DNA of 64,000 nt, from contig NZ_JADBEB010000001.1 in NCBI RefSeq assembly GCF_014874095.1, positions 5,332,001 through 5,396,000 of the forward strand, in the 5' to 3' direction. Position 1 is the first letter of the stretch, and the number at the start of each line of letters is the position of its first letter. The stretch comes from Plantactinospora soyae. Lineage in GTDB: Bacteria; Actinomycetota; Actinomycetes; Mycobacteriales; Micromonosporaceae. Under the pieces are notes generated by a model that was given only the letters and a program-made list of their open reading frames with translations, ran no database searches and was not told the origin of the DNA. Positions 45,931-54,940 of the stretch are shown piece after piece. The translations under genes were made by a program, and so were the position numbers.

Positions 45931-46070
45931 ACCCCGGCAATCGCCGTGTCTATCGCCTCGTCGAACTGAAGTGCCGGTATGTCGGTCGATTCCGCCGGAC
46001 CGCAGCCCGCAAGCAGCAGGACCGCGACGGCCATCATCGACACGGTCCTCCGCTTGTCACCTGCGCCCAT
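45931..46070 (-). pseudogene. Lipoprotein N-terminus truncated at the transposase junction
   Basis: From ATG 46070 the minus strand reads [20 protein letters not shown] with the lipobox LLAGC (lipidated Cys), then [20 protein letters not shown]. After about 47 residues it hits the transposase sequence. A signal peptide plus lipobox is unlikely to be chance, so this is the 5' part of a lost lipoprotein gene downstream of the DUF3592-like membrane protein. Confidence 0.6.
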
Positions 46071-46173
46071 CGGTCCTCAGCTCTCGTCTTTCCACTCCGG
46101 GTCCTTCCTGGCAGTTGGTTCGCCCTTTCCGGAATGCGCGGAGCGGCTCATTTGCTCGTGCTGGCTTAGCGCG

Positions 46174-46920
46174 CTATATCACCAGGGTGTCGAACCGGCC
46201 TTCCCGACGCCGGACGTGCCCACGCCATCCCGCGAGCAGTGCGATGACAATCCAGCCGATGCCACCGAGGACCAGCGACCCCAGGGTGCCGCTTGAGTCG
46301 ACCCGATCGGCCTCCTCGAGCGCGATCACCCCGTCCGGGTCGGTGAGTACGGTTAGGGTGTCGCCGATTTGGTAGCCAGGGTTGCTGCCCTGATAGGTCA
46401 GTGGCTCGTCGAGCGGACCATCGTCGCCCCGGAGCGTGAACGTGTGCCGCTTACCGGCGACCTCGGCGTCGACGATGGTCACCTCCTGGCGGACGCCACG
46501 TTTCTCCAGCGCCAGGTCGGGGGCGAGTCCCACCGATCCCACGAGTACGAACAGGGCGGGGAGGAACGAGAGCAAGGACAGCCACATCGCCCGGTGTAGC
46601 ACACGTACGACGACCATGAAGATCAGGCAGAAGGCGAGTCCCGTCACGATCGAAATGACCTTTGACCCGACCGTGGCGTACGCGATGGCGGTGTTCAGCC
46701 CGATGAAAGCCAGGCCGAGCAGCACCACCAGCGCCGTCCTTCTAGTCGACTTGCCCGCCGTCCAGACTCCCGCCCAGGGGGCGGAACCGGTCGGGGGCGC
46801 CCCGGCCGGGCCGATCCCGTGCGAACCGAACCCGGCGGGAGTCTTTCCGGTGAATCGCTGGGGGGCTGGCTGCCCGTGGGCGGGCTGGATCCGGCCCGGT
46901 GGTGTGGGTTCGGGATGCAC
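46174..46920 (-). CDS. Four-TM membrane protein, DUF3592-like
   Basis: 248 residues from GTG 46920. A Pro/Gly-rich N-terminus (about 1-55) precedes TM helices [40 protein letters not shown] and [19 protein letters not shown] beta domain follows ([19 protein letters not shown]-like, then [20 protein letters not shown]), and a last [21 protein letters not shown]. The beta segment with GY..GD.V.V..DP is the DUF3592 hallmark. TACGAT lies 7 bases before the GTG, another leaderless start. Function unknown. Confidence 0.65.
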   Translation of the reverse strand: MHPEPTPPGRIQPAHGQPAPQRFTGKTPAGFGSHGIGPAGAPPTGSAPWAGVWTAGKSTRRTALVVLLGLAFIGLNTAIAYATVGSKVISIVTGLAFCLIFMVVVRVLHRAMWLSLLSFLPALFVLVGSVGLAPDLALEKRGVRQEVTIVDAEVAGKRHTFTLRGDDGPLDEPLTYQGSNPGYQIGDTLTVLTDPDGVIALEEADRVDSSGTLGSLVLGGIGWIVIALLAGWRGHVRRREGRFDTLVI

Positions 46921-47552
46921 GGCCAAGATCGTAACAAGGGCTAACAACCCAAGCTGAACGTGCGGAGGAGCGTCGTTGAGTCCCTTGATCGGCGGGGCAG
47001 ACGCGATCAGGTGGTGGACGCCACGAGGTAGACGGCCACCTCGTTCGGAGGTCCCCGGCAAAGTGGTGGTGATGTCCGGTTTTTGAACACGTTCGAGTTG
47101 ATCGCGTCTGCTGATCGTCATTGTAGGCAGAACGCGAGTTCGAAGGGCATTACCGAGTTCTCGAGCCCCACAGGTCAGCGGCAAGATCCGGATCGAGGGG
47201 TTTTGACGGGCAGCGGCAGCGGTGGGTTGGTGCGCCGATCGAGGCGCATCCAGGGCAGGTCATCGACATCGCGGCGGTCCGGCTCGAGGCGGGCTGTACG
47301 GCCTGCGCTGGGGAGCGTAGGGCGTTGACCCTTGTAGTCGCCGTTGGGGCTACCAGCTTCGGGCCTTCGTGTCGTGGGCCCGCCTGGGCCAGTTCGGTGG
47401 TAGCGGTCGGTGGAGCATCGCCACGGCGGTGGGCTGACGGCAGGGGAGCCGATGGTGCGGGGGAGTGATGCGACGACTCCTTTACCGGGCCGGTTTATGC
47501 TTCAGGCGACCTGGGCAAACGTGCGTGAGCATGCCGCTGGGCCACCGGACTA
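46921..47552. other. Intergenic region before the att site
   Basis: About 630 bp in which I see no gene and only short shadow frames. It ends at the tRNA-derived segment. Confidence 0.5.
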
Positions 47553-47595
47553 CTGGGGGTCAAGGGGTCGTCGGTTCGAATCCGGCCGTCCCGAC
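47553..47595 (+). other. 3' half of tRNA-Pro(GGG): attachment-site remnant
   Basis: The sequence begins with the anticodon loop CTGGGGG (GGG at positions 34-36), followed by the 3' anticodon stem TCAAG, the T arm GTCGG-TTCGAAT-CCGGC and the acceptor strand CGTCCCG. The bases before it do not form the 5' anticodon stem or D arm, so only the 3' half is present. A tRNA 3' half copied at an island edge is the standard result of integration into a tRNA gene (att site). The intact tRNA must lie outside the window. Confidence 0.7.
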
Positions 47596-47648
47596 AAACA
47601 TAAAAGCCCTGACCAGCAGAAACGCTGGTCAGGGCTTTTATGTTTGTC
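47593..47648. terminator. Perfect 25-bp hairpin after the tRNA fragment
   Basis: Arms 47593-47617 and 47624-47648 are fully complementary over 25 bp with a 6-base loop (AGAAAC); the core is AAAAGCCCTGACCAGC. It includes the last bases of the tRNA fragment, so it was probably the tRNA's terminator carried along with the att segment; it would work in both directions. Confidence 0.8.
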
Positions 47649-47709
47649 TATGGAGTTTTGAACCTCCCCCCGAAAACCCCCCATTTATGGGTCTCGGCAA
47701 CCAGGTTCG

Positions 47710-47878
47710 TCATCCGTGTGCATCGTTGTGCCCTACAGCTGTGGGGCGGCCATCAGGGTCAGTGCCGAGGCGTTCAAGGATCTCGGAGACGTCCGGGGCT
47801 TGGACGGGCTTGGCGATGTAGTAGGTGTCGGTGACCTCTTCGCTGGAGTGGAACTGGGCATCGGCGAGGACGCCGACG
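47710..47878 (-). pseudogene. C-terminal remnant of an AICE/phage-type tyrosine integrase
   Basis: The minus strand reads HSSEEVTDTYYIAKPVQAPD followed by VSEILERLGTDPDG and a stop at 47710. HSS-x-VT-x-x-YYIAKP is the C-terminal catalytic end (HSS...Tyr) of actinobacterial integrases that use tRNA genes; the preceding LGH-equivalent is degenerate (ADAQFH). It lies 60-110 bp from the tRNA-Pro 3' half, as in integrative elements where int is next to att. No upstream part of the gene survives. Confidence 0.6.
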
Positions 47879-48211
47879 AGCGGATCGCCCAGCGGCGCGC
47901 CACGGAATATCCACGGGCGAACAACCCGACGCCGATGACCGTCGACGCGCTGCGGCGGCTCGTGCCGTCGATGCGTACCAGGGACGTCGGCGCGGCGTCC
48001 GAGGCGGCGTGGCGCAAGGAGCACCTCGGCGGTCGGTCCGGGCGATCCGGTGTACAACCGGCGCGGCGTCGCAGTTGGACGGAGCGGCACGGCGAGGTCG
48101 GGTGCGGTCCGTCCGCCCTCGAACATAGTGGACACTGCCACCAGCTTCGCGGACAGTGCGTCGAAGACTCCATCCCCGCACGATGCACTGCGGCGACCGC
48201 CGGAGGTAGGC
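47879..48211. other. Upstream region of the halogenase
   Basis: About 330 bp; the beginning may include decayed integrase sequence, the rest has no gene. It must contain the halogenase promoter; GGAGG lies 6 bases before its ATG. Confidence 0.4.
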
Positions 48212-49807
48212 ATGGACGACCAGAAGATCAAGGACATCGTCATCCTGGGCGGTGGCACTGCTGGCTGGATAACCGCGGCGTATCTCGGCAAGGCACTCGG
48301 CCCCTCGACGCGAATCGTGTTGCTGGAGGCGCCGGAGGTGCCGAAGATCGGCGTCGGCGAGGCGACGATCCCGAACCTGCAGACCGCGCTCTTCGACTTC
48401 CTCGGCGTACCCGAGGAGGAGTGGATGCGCGAGTGCAACGCCTCGTTCAAGATGGCCGTGCGATTCGTCAACTGGCGTACACCGGGTCCCGGTGTGCCCC
48501 AGCCGAGGTACGACAACGGCGAAAGCGATCACTTCTACCACATCTTCGGCCAGCTTCCACTGCACGACGACCTGCCGCTGTCGCACTACTGGACACAGCG
48601 CCGGCTCACCGGGCAGAGCAAGGAGCCCTTCGACTACGCCTGCTACAAGGAGCCGCCGATCCTGGACGCCAAGCTCGCGCCCCGGTGGCCGGACGGGCGC
48701 CGCGCCACCAACTACGCGTGGCACTTCGACGCGCACCTGGTCGCCGACTACCTGCGCCGGTTCGCCACCGAACGCCTGCACGTGCAGCACGTCCAGGGCC
48801 TGATGCAGGAGCCGGTGCTGGACGAGCGCGGCTTCATCACGGCCTTGAAGACCAAGGACGGTCGGCTGCTCACCGGCGACCTGTTCATCGACTGCTCCGG
48901 CTTCCGCAGCCTGCTCATCAACAAGGCCATGGAAGAGCCGTTCGTCGACATGAGCGACCATCTGCTGTGCGACAGCGCGGTGGCCACGTCGGTGCCGCAC
49001 GACGACGACGCACACGGAGTGGAGCCGTACACCTCGGCGATCGCGATGAAGGCGGGCTGGACCTGGAAGATCCCGATGCTCACCCGCTTCGGGTCCGGAT
49101 ACGTGTACTCGAGCAAGTTCGCGGGCGAGGACGAGGCGGCCGCGGACTTCTGCCGGCTCTGGGATCTGGACCGGGATAAGGTCCAGCTCAACTCGATCCG
49201 CTTCCGGGTCGGCCGCAACCGCCGCGCCTGGGTGAAGAACTGCGTCGGCATCGGGCTGGCCTCGTGTTTCGTCGAGCCGCTCGAGTCGACCGGCATCTAC
49301 TTCAGCTACGCCGCGGTCTACCAGCTCGTGAAGCACTTTCCGGACAAGAACTTCGACCAGGTGCTCCTCGACCGCTTCAACCACGAGGTCGAGACGATGT
49401 TCGACGACACCCGGGACTTCATCCAGGCGCACTACTACGTCTCGCCCCGGACGGACACCCCGTTCTGGAAGGCGAACAAGGAGCTGAGCCTGGCGGACGG
49501 CATCCTGGAGAAGATCGCGATGTACCGGGCCGGGCTGCCGGTCGGGGTGGCGCCGTCGGACGCGCAGGGCTACTACCACAATTTCGAGGAAGAGTTCCGC
49601 AACTTCTGGACGAACAGCAACTACTACTGCATCTTCGCCGGCCTCGGTCTACTGCCCGATCGCCCGCTGCCCATGCTCGCCCATCGGCAGCAGGCGCTGC
49701 AGGATGTGGACAAGGTCTTCGCCGAGGTGCAACGGGAGCAGCAGGAACTCACCAAGGGCCTGCCGACGAACGTCGACTACCTCCGGCTGCTGCACGGGCG
49801 GAAATGA
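48212..49807 (+). CDS. FADH2-dependent halogenase (tryptophan-halogenase family)
   Basis: 531 residues, usual length for the family. Starts with the FAD-binding [20 protein letters not shown] (GxGxxG). The halogenase signature W-x-W-x-I-P is present as GWTWKIPM (about residues 283-290). [20 protein letters not shown] contains the conserved GEAT-x-P region, with the active-site Lys expected before it (PKIGVGEAT). The C-terminal [17 protein letters not shown] is also conserved. Needs a partner flavin reductase, none of which is adjacent (the reductase at 4728 is 43 kb away). Likely halogenates an aromatic residue of the NRPS product, free or carrier-bound; the substrate cannot be told from sequence. 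Confidence 0.88.
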   Translation: MDDQKIKDIVILGGGTAGWITAAYLGKALGPSTRIVLLEAPEVPKIGVGEATIPNLQTALFDFLGVPEEEWMRECNASFKMAVRFVNWRTPGPGVPQPRYDNGESDHFYHIFGQLPLHDDLPLSHYWTQRRLTGQSKEPFDYACYKEPPILDAKLAPRWPDGRRATNYAWHFDAHLVADYLRRFATERLHVQHVQGLMQEPVLDERGFITALKTKDGRLLTGDLFIDCSGFRSLLINKAMEEPFVDMSDHLLCDSAVATSVPHDDDAHGVEPYTSAIAMKAGWTWKIPMLTRFGSGYVYSSKFAGEDEAAADFCRLWDLDRDKVQLNSIRFRVGRNRRAWVKNCVGIGLASCFVEPLESTGIYFSYAAVYQLVKHFPDKNFDQVLLDRFNHEVETMFDDTRDFIQAHYYVSPRTDTPFWKANKELSLADGILEKIAMYRAGLPVGVAPSDAQGYYHNFEEEFRNFWTNSNYYCIFAGLGLLPDRPLPMLAHRQQALQDVDKVFAEVQREQQELTKGLPTNVDYLRLLHGRK

Positions 49808-49810
49808 CGG

Positions 49811-49848
49811 TGCGGGGCAGGCCGCGGTAACCCGCGACCTGCCCCGCA
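49811..49848. terminator. Bidirectional terminator between halogenase and sulfotransferase
   Basis: A 17-bp stem with one mismatch (left TGCGGGGCAGGCCGCGG 49811-49827; right 49832-49848) and a 4-base loop, between two convergent genes 50 bp apart. Confidence 0.8.
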
Positions 49849-49856
49849 GGCGATGC

Positions 49857-50669
49857 TCAGTCCGTGTACCCGAACTGCTTGACCAGTGCGGCGAACTCCG
49901 CGTCCACGCGGATCCGCTCCTGGAACGCCGCCTCGAGCGCCGGCTCGACGTCCACGACGGCGGACGGCTCGGGCCGCCGATCGTCGCGCAGCGGCGGCGC
50001 CGCCCGGAACGCCCTCATGCCGGGCGGCAGATCGAAGAGATCGGTGGCCAGGATGTTCGGCAGCGTCCACTGCTGCACGGTCCGTCGTATCCGCTCCTCG
50101 TCCACTCCGGCGGGCACCTCCAGGAAGCCGAGGATCTGCCCGAGTGTCGCGCCCGGGTCGCGCACCATGTCCTCGTGGCGGATCACGCAGACGTCGTCCA
50201 GGTCCGGAAAGTGTGCGCGTACCCGCTCCGGCACCGTCCACTCTCGGGCGTGCAGCTGCCAGTTGAGGTTCGCCTCGTCGGAGTCCCCGACGACCTCGTC
50301 CGGACTGGCGATCAGCTGCCGGACCCGCTGCTGCACGACCTCGGGCCCGACCCGGCTGCCACGGATCAACTCGGCCACGATGCCGCGCGGATCACGTGCC
50401 ACGTACACCACTTTTCCGGTGACGGCCCGGTAGTGCTGGACAACCTCCGTGCCGGGCAGCAGATGGGTTCGCACCAGGTACGGCCGGGGCTCTTCCAACG
50501 GTACGACGCGTCCCCAGTTGAACAGCGTGGTCAGCTCGGGTGCCACGTCGTGCAGCGCCTCCGGCGAGGTGTCGGCCGGCGGTGAGTCCAGCAGATAGCC
50601 CGCCACGAGCGCGCGGGCCAAACCGCAGGCGGACTGTCGGCAGGAGGTGATCCAGGCAAGGCTGGCCAT
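49857..50669 (-). CDS. Sulfotransferase-like protein with degenerate PAPS loop
   Basis: 270 residues, paralogue of the protein at 50685. Alignable start: MASLAWITSCRQSACGLARA against MAMAWLASYPKSGNTWARIL. The 5'-phosphosulfate loop YPKSGNTW, including the catalytic Lys, is replaced by CRQSACGL, so PAPS binding is probably impaired or altered. The 3'-phosphate region is partly kept (VVYVARDPRGIVAELIRGS), and the C-terminal WTLPNILATDLFDL and AALVKQFGYTD follow the same layout. ATG 50669 has GGGAGAGACGAGACG upstream. It is 15 bp after the first sulfotransferase gene, same operon. It might be inactive, regulatory or use another donor. Confidence 0.75.
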   Translation of the reverse strand: MASLAWITSCRQSACGLARALVAGYLLDSPPADTSPEALHDVAPELTTLFNWGRVVPLEEPRPYLVRTHLLPGTEVVQHYRAVTGKVVYVARDPRGIVAELIRGSRVGPEVVQQRVRQLIASPDEVVGDSDEANLNWQLHAREWTVPERVRAHFPDLDDVCVIRHEDMVRDPGATLGQILGFLEVPAGVDEERIRRTVQQWTLPNILATDLFDLPPGMRAFRAAPPLRDDRRPEPSAVVDVEPALEAAFQERIRVDAEFAALVKQFGYTD

Positions 50670-50684
50670 CGTCTCGTCTCTCCC

Positions 50685-51494
50685 TTACATCGCCGGCTCG
50701 TGGGTGTATCCGTACCGGTCGGCGAGGCTGCCGAACTCCTCGTCCTCGCGCAGTAGGCGCCGGTACGCCTGCTCGACTTCCTCGCTGTAACCGGTCAGGG
50801 ACTGGCCGCTCAGACCCTGACCGAAGAACGGCCGTAGTTCGAGGTGGCGCAGCGAGTCGTCCCGCCGCTCCGCCTCGCGCATCTTGTCCAGGGAGGAGTT
50901 CTGCACGGCGCGCCGCACCCGGTCGGGATCGACCTCGCTGTCGAAGCCGAGAAATTCGACCATCGTGCGCAGCGAACCCTCGGTGTCCTGCTTGATGTCC
51001 TCGAACCGCAGCACCAGGACCTCGGCGTTCGGGAAGTGCTGGCGCAGCCGGTCCGGCGACGTCCACTCCAGGACGCTTTCCGGCCACAGCCCGTACCCGA
51101 TCCGCTGCCACGCCAGGAGCCCGCGGTGGTCGACGAAATGCTTCGCGTACGCCGCCCGGTGCTCGGGATCGAGATGCAGCATCCGTTCCGCGCTGGGAAT
51201 CACGTCGCGCGGGTTCCGCACCAGGTAGATCACCTTGGTGGTGGCCTCGCGGTACCAGTCGTGGATGCTCATGGCGGGCAGGTAATGCGTCTTCAGGACC
51301 AGCGGCTGAGGCTGGTCGACCGGTAACATCCGGCCCGTTCGCATCACGGCGACCAGATCGGGCACGGCGTCGTCGAACCGGCCCAGCCGCGCCATGCGCA
51401 CCTCCACCTCTCTGTCGCGGAGATAGCTGGCCAACAGAATGCGGGCCCAGGTGTTGCCGGACTTCGGGTAGGAAGCCAACCAGGCCATCGCCAT
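50685..51494 (-). CDS. Sulfotransferase (PAPS-dependent)
   Basis: 269 residues from ATG 51494, with GGAG 5 bases before it. Complete 5'-PSB loop LASYPKSGNTWARILLASYL and 3'-PB region TKVIYLVRNPRDVIPSAERM. HFPNAEVLVLRFEDIKQDTE and the RDDSLRHLELRPFFGQGLSG segment are typical of small bacterial sulfotransferases such as those of glycopeptide clusters. Transfers sulfate from PAPS to a hydroxyl or phenol of the peptide product, by family knowledge. Divergent from the NRPS; 304 bp between start codons. Confidence 0.88.
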   Translation of the reverse strand: MAMAWLASYPKSGNTWARILLASYLRDREVEVRMARLGRFDDAVPDLVAVMRTGRMLPVDQPQPLVLKTHYLPAMSIHDWYREATTKVIYLVRNPRDVIPSAERMLHLDPEHRAAYAKHFVDHRGLLAWQRIGYGLWPESVLEWTSPDRLRQHFPNAEVLVLRFEDIKQDTEGSLRTMVEFLGFDSEVDPDRVRRAVQNSSLDKMREAERRDDSLRHLELRPFFGQGLSGQSLTGYSEEVEQAYRRLLREDEEFGSLADRYGYTHEPAM

Positions 51495-51798
51495 GGCTTC
51501 TCCTTTCCAAGGCTGTCTCGCCCCGGAGTGCAGCCGGACCCGGCGGCGGGGCAGCCCCACTATGGCCGCGCCGGATAAACCAATCAAGGCAGTGCAATTC
51601 CGACGCAATGCCGGACCTCGGACACTGTGTGCAACTGCGCCGGATCCGCAGTCGTACAGCGCGACGGCAGTCCTTGTTGGACGGCCTGCGATGCGCTGGA
51701 ATCAGCCCGCCGGTCTGTCGCCGTAACCCCCTGCCCAGCAACTGGGGCCCGAAGAAGGGCCGGTCGGCAGCACGCCTAGTGCATAGGGAGACGCATCG
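51495..51798. promoter_or_regulatory. Divergent region between sulfotransferase and NRPS operons
   Basis: 304 bp without a gene; promoters for both directions are expected here. The NRPS ATG (51799) has AGGGAG 8 bases upstream. I cannot assign specific boxes with confidence. Confidence 0.4.
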
Positions 51799-54700
51799 AT
51801 GATTCCGTTGTCATATGCACAGCGGCGGCTGTGGTTCCTCGCTCAGCTGGAGGGCCCGAACCCGGCGTACAACAGCGGCGTGGTCCTGCGGCTCCGCGGC
51901 CGTCTGGACGTCGCGGCCCTCGATGCCGCGCTGCGCGACGTGATCGGCCGCCACGAGTCGCTGCGCACGGTGTTCCCGGCGGCCGACGCTGAGCCGTACC
52001 AGCAGATCGTGGACATGCGGCAGCTGGACTGGCAACTCCAGGTGCGCCGGGTCGCGACGGAGGACCTGGCCGGCGCCGTCGCGCAGGCGGAGCGGTGTTC
52101 GTTCGACCTGGAGACGGAGATCCCGGTCCGGGGCTGGCTGTTCCAAACCGACGGGGACCAGCATGCACCGGACGACCACGTACTCGTGCTGATCGTGCAC
52201 CACATCGCCATGGACGGCTGGTCGCAGGCGCCGCTGGCCCGGGACCTGTCGACCGCGTACGCGGCGCGGCTGCGGCAGGCGGCACCGGAGTGGGCCGCGC
52301 TGCCGGTGCAGTACGCCGACTACGCGTTGTGGCAGCGGGAGTTGCTGGGCGACGGATCCGACCCGGAAAGCGTACTGTCGACGCAGCTGGCGTACTGGCG
52401 GCAGGCGCTGGCGGGAGCGCCCGAGGAACTGCTCCTGCCGGTCGACCGCCGGCGCCCGGCGACGGAGAGCCATCGCGGGCACATGGTGCCGCTGCAGGTG
52501 CCGGCGGACGTGCACCAGCGGCTGGTGGAGCTGGCCCGCGCCGAGGGCGTGACCGCGTTCATGGTGCTGCAGTCCGCGTTGGCGGTACTGCTGTCCCGGC
52601 TGGGTGCGGGCACCGACGTACCGATCGGCTTCCCGCTCGCCGGGCGTACCGACGAGGCGATGGACGACCTGGTCGGGTTCTTCGCCAACACGCTGGTGAT
52701 CCGCACCGACCTGTCCGGCGACCCGACCTTCGCCGAGCTGCTGGGTCGGGTGCGGCAGGCGAGCCTCGGCGCGCTGGCGCACCAGGACGTGCCGTTCGAG
52801 CGGTTGGTGGAGGAACTGTCACCGAGCCGTGCCCGGGGGCGTCATCCGCTTTTCCAGGTGATGCTGTCGATGCAGAACACGACCGGGGCGACCCTGGAAC
52901 TGCCGCACCTGACCGCGGAGGTCCAGCAGAACGCCACGCCGGTGGCGAGGTTCGATCTGGACGTCGTCGCGATGGAGATGTTCGACGACGACGGGCGGCC
53001 AGCGGGGTTGCGCGGGTCGGTGACGGTGGCGGCGGACCTCTTCGACGCGTCGACGGCGGAGCGGTTGGCGGTGTGGTTCCGGCGGGTGTTGGCGACGGTT
53101 ACCTCCAAGACGCGGCTCCGGCTGCACGAGGTCGAGCTGCTCGACGCCGGGCAGCGGGAACAGGTGCTGGTCGGTTGGAACGACACCGTGGCGGAGCCGG
53201 TGGATGCCACGGTGGTGGAGTTGTTCGAGCGCCAGGTGACCCGGCAGCCGGACGCGCCTGCGGTGCTGTTCGACGGGGTGACGGTCTCGTACCGGCAGCT
53301 GGACTCGGCGGCGAATCGAATGGCGCGCTATCTGACCGCTCGGGGGGTCGGTGCCGAGTCGGTGGTCGCGGTGGTGATGGAGCGCGGCATCGACGTCGTG
53401 GTGGCGATGCTGGCGGTGCTGAAGGCGGGCGCGGCATACGTACCGGTCGACGTGCAGTCGCCGGCGCAGCGGGTGGCGTTCATGGTGGCCGACAGCGGTG
53501 CCAGGTGCCTGCTGACCTCGACGGCGTACACGGGGCTGGTGGCGGCGTCGGTACCCGTGGTGGTCGTCGACGAGCCCGCAGTGGCGGCGGAGCTGGCCGG
53601 TCTGGCCGGTACGGCGCTGTCCGGTGCGGGAGCATCGCCCGACGGTGCGGCCTATGTGATCTACACCTCGGGGTCGACGGGCCAGCCGAAGGGGGTGGCG
53701 GTCGCGCATCGGGGTGTGGTGAGCGTGCTGGCGTCGATGCGGGAGCTGTTCGAGTTCGACGCGCAGGACGTGTGGAGTTGCTTCCACTCGTTCTCGTTCG
53801 ACGTGTCCGTCTGGGAGCTGTGGGGTGCGCTGGTCCACGGTGGCCGGGTCGTCGTGGTGCCGCATGAGGTGTCCCGGTCGCCGCAGGAGCTCGCGGCGTT
53901 GCTGGGCCGTGAGCGCGTCACGATCCTGAGCCAGACCCCCTCGGCGTTCTACCAGTTGCTTCCGGTCGACGGCTTCGATTCGAGTGCCCTGCGGTTCGTG
54001 GTGCTGGCCGGTGAGGCCCTCGATCCGGCGCGCCTGGACGGCTGGTGGACCAGGCAGCGGGCGGACGGCCCGTGGCTGGTGAACATGTACGGGCCGACCG
54101 AGGCGACGATCTACGTCACGCACTGGCGGCTGACCGACGCCGACCGGGACAGTGTGATCGGCCGGGGCATCGCGGGGATGTCGATGCTCGTGCTGGACGG
54201 TGGGCTGCGCCCGGTACCGCCGGGGGTGATCGGCGAGCTGTACGTGGCCGGGCCGGGAGTGGCCCGTGGCTACGTGGGCCGGGTGGGGCTGACCGCCGAG
54301 CGGTTCGTGGCCTGCCCGTTCGAGCCGGGCCGGCGGATGTACCGCACCGGAGACCTTGTCAGGTGGACGCTCGACGGCCAGTTGGTGTTCGTGGGCCGGG
54401 CCGACGAGCAGGTGAAGATTCGTGGGTTCCGGATCGAGCCCGGTGAGGTCGAGGCGGTGCTGCGGGCCCATCCGCAGGTGGGCCAGGCCGCGGTGGTCGT
54501 GCGGGAGGACGTACCCGGAGACCAGCGCCTGGTCGCCTACCTGGTGGCCGCCGACGTCGACATCGCGCAGGTGCGGCACTTCGTCCGGGAACGGTTGCCG
54601 GAGTACATGGTGCCGGCCGCGGTCGTGGTGCTGGACCGGTTGCCGTCGACCGCCAGCGGAAAGCTGGACCGCCGGTCGCTGCCCGCGCCGGACTACGCGG

Positions 54701-54940
54701 CTGTCGCGGGTGCGGGCCGGGCCCCGGTGACGGTGCAGGAAGAAATCCTTTGTGGCATTTTCGCCCAGGTACTCGGAGTGGAGTCGGTCGGGGTCGACGA
54801 CGATTTCTTTGAGTTGGGTGGGCATTCGTTGTTGGCGGTGCGGTTGGTGTCGCGGGTGCGTGTGGTGTTGGGTGTGGAGTTGCCTTTGCGGGTGTTGTTT
54901 GATGTGCCGAGTGTTGTTGGGGTGGCGGGTTGGTTGGGTG
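51799..54940 (+). other. NRPS module 1 (C-A-T)
   Basis: C1 has the intact HHxxxDG motif ([10 protein letters not shown]). A1 active-site residues read by eye as D-V-W-S-V-A-M-I-Y(-K), taken from [24 protein letters not shown] and [11 protein letters not shown]. This code is not one I can assign; the surrounding sequence is closest to Thr/Ser-type A domains. T1 at 54730-54940. Confidence 0.75.

Noticed and set aside
47521-47595. A complete tRNA gene
   Set aside because: Only the anticodon loop, T arm and 3' acceptor strand are present; the 5' acceptor, D arm and 5' anticodon stem are absent.
47774-49579. A 601-codon minus-strand frame over the halogenase
   Set aside because: The plus strand carries all halogenase motifs; the antisense composition is that of a shadow. 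Only the separate 47710-47878 piece in another frame is protein-like.
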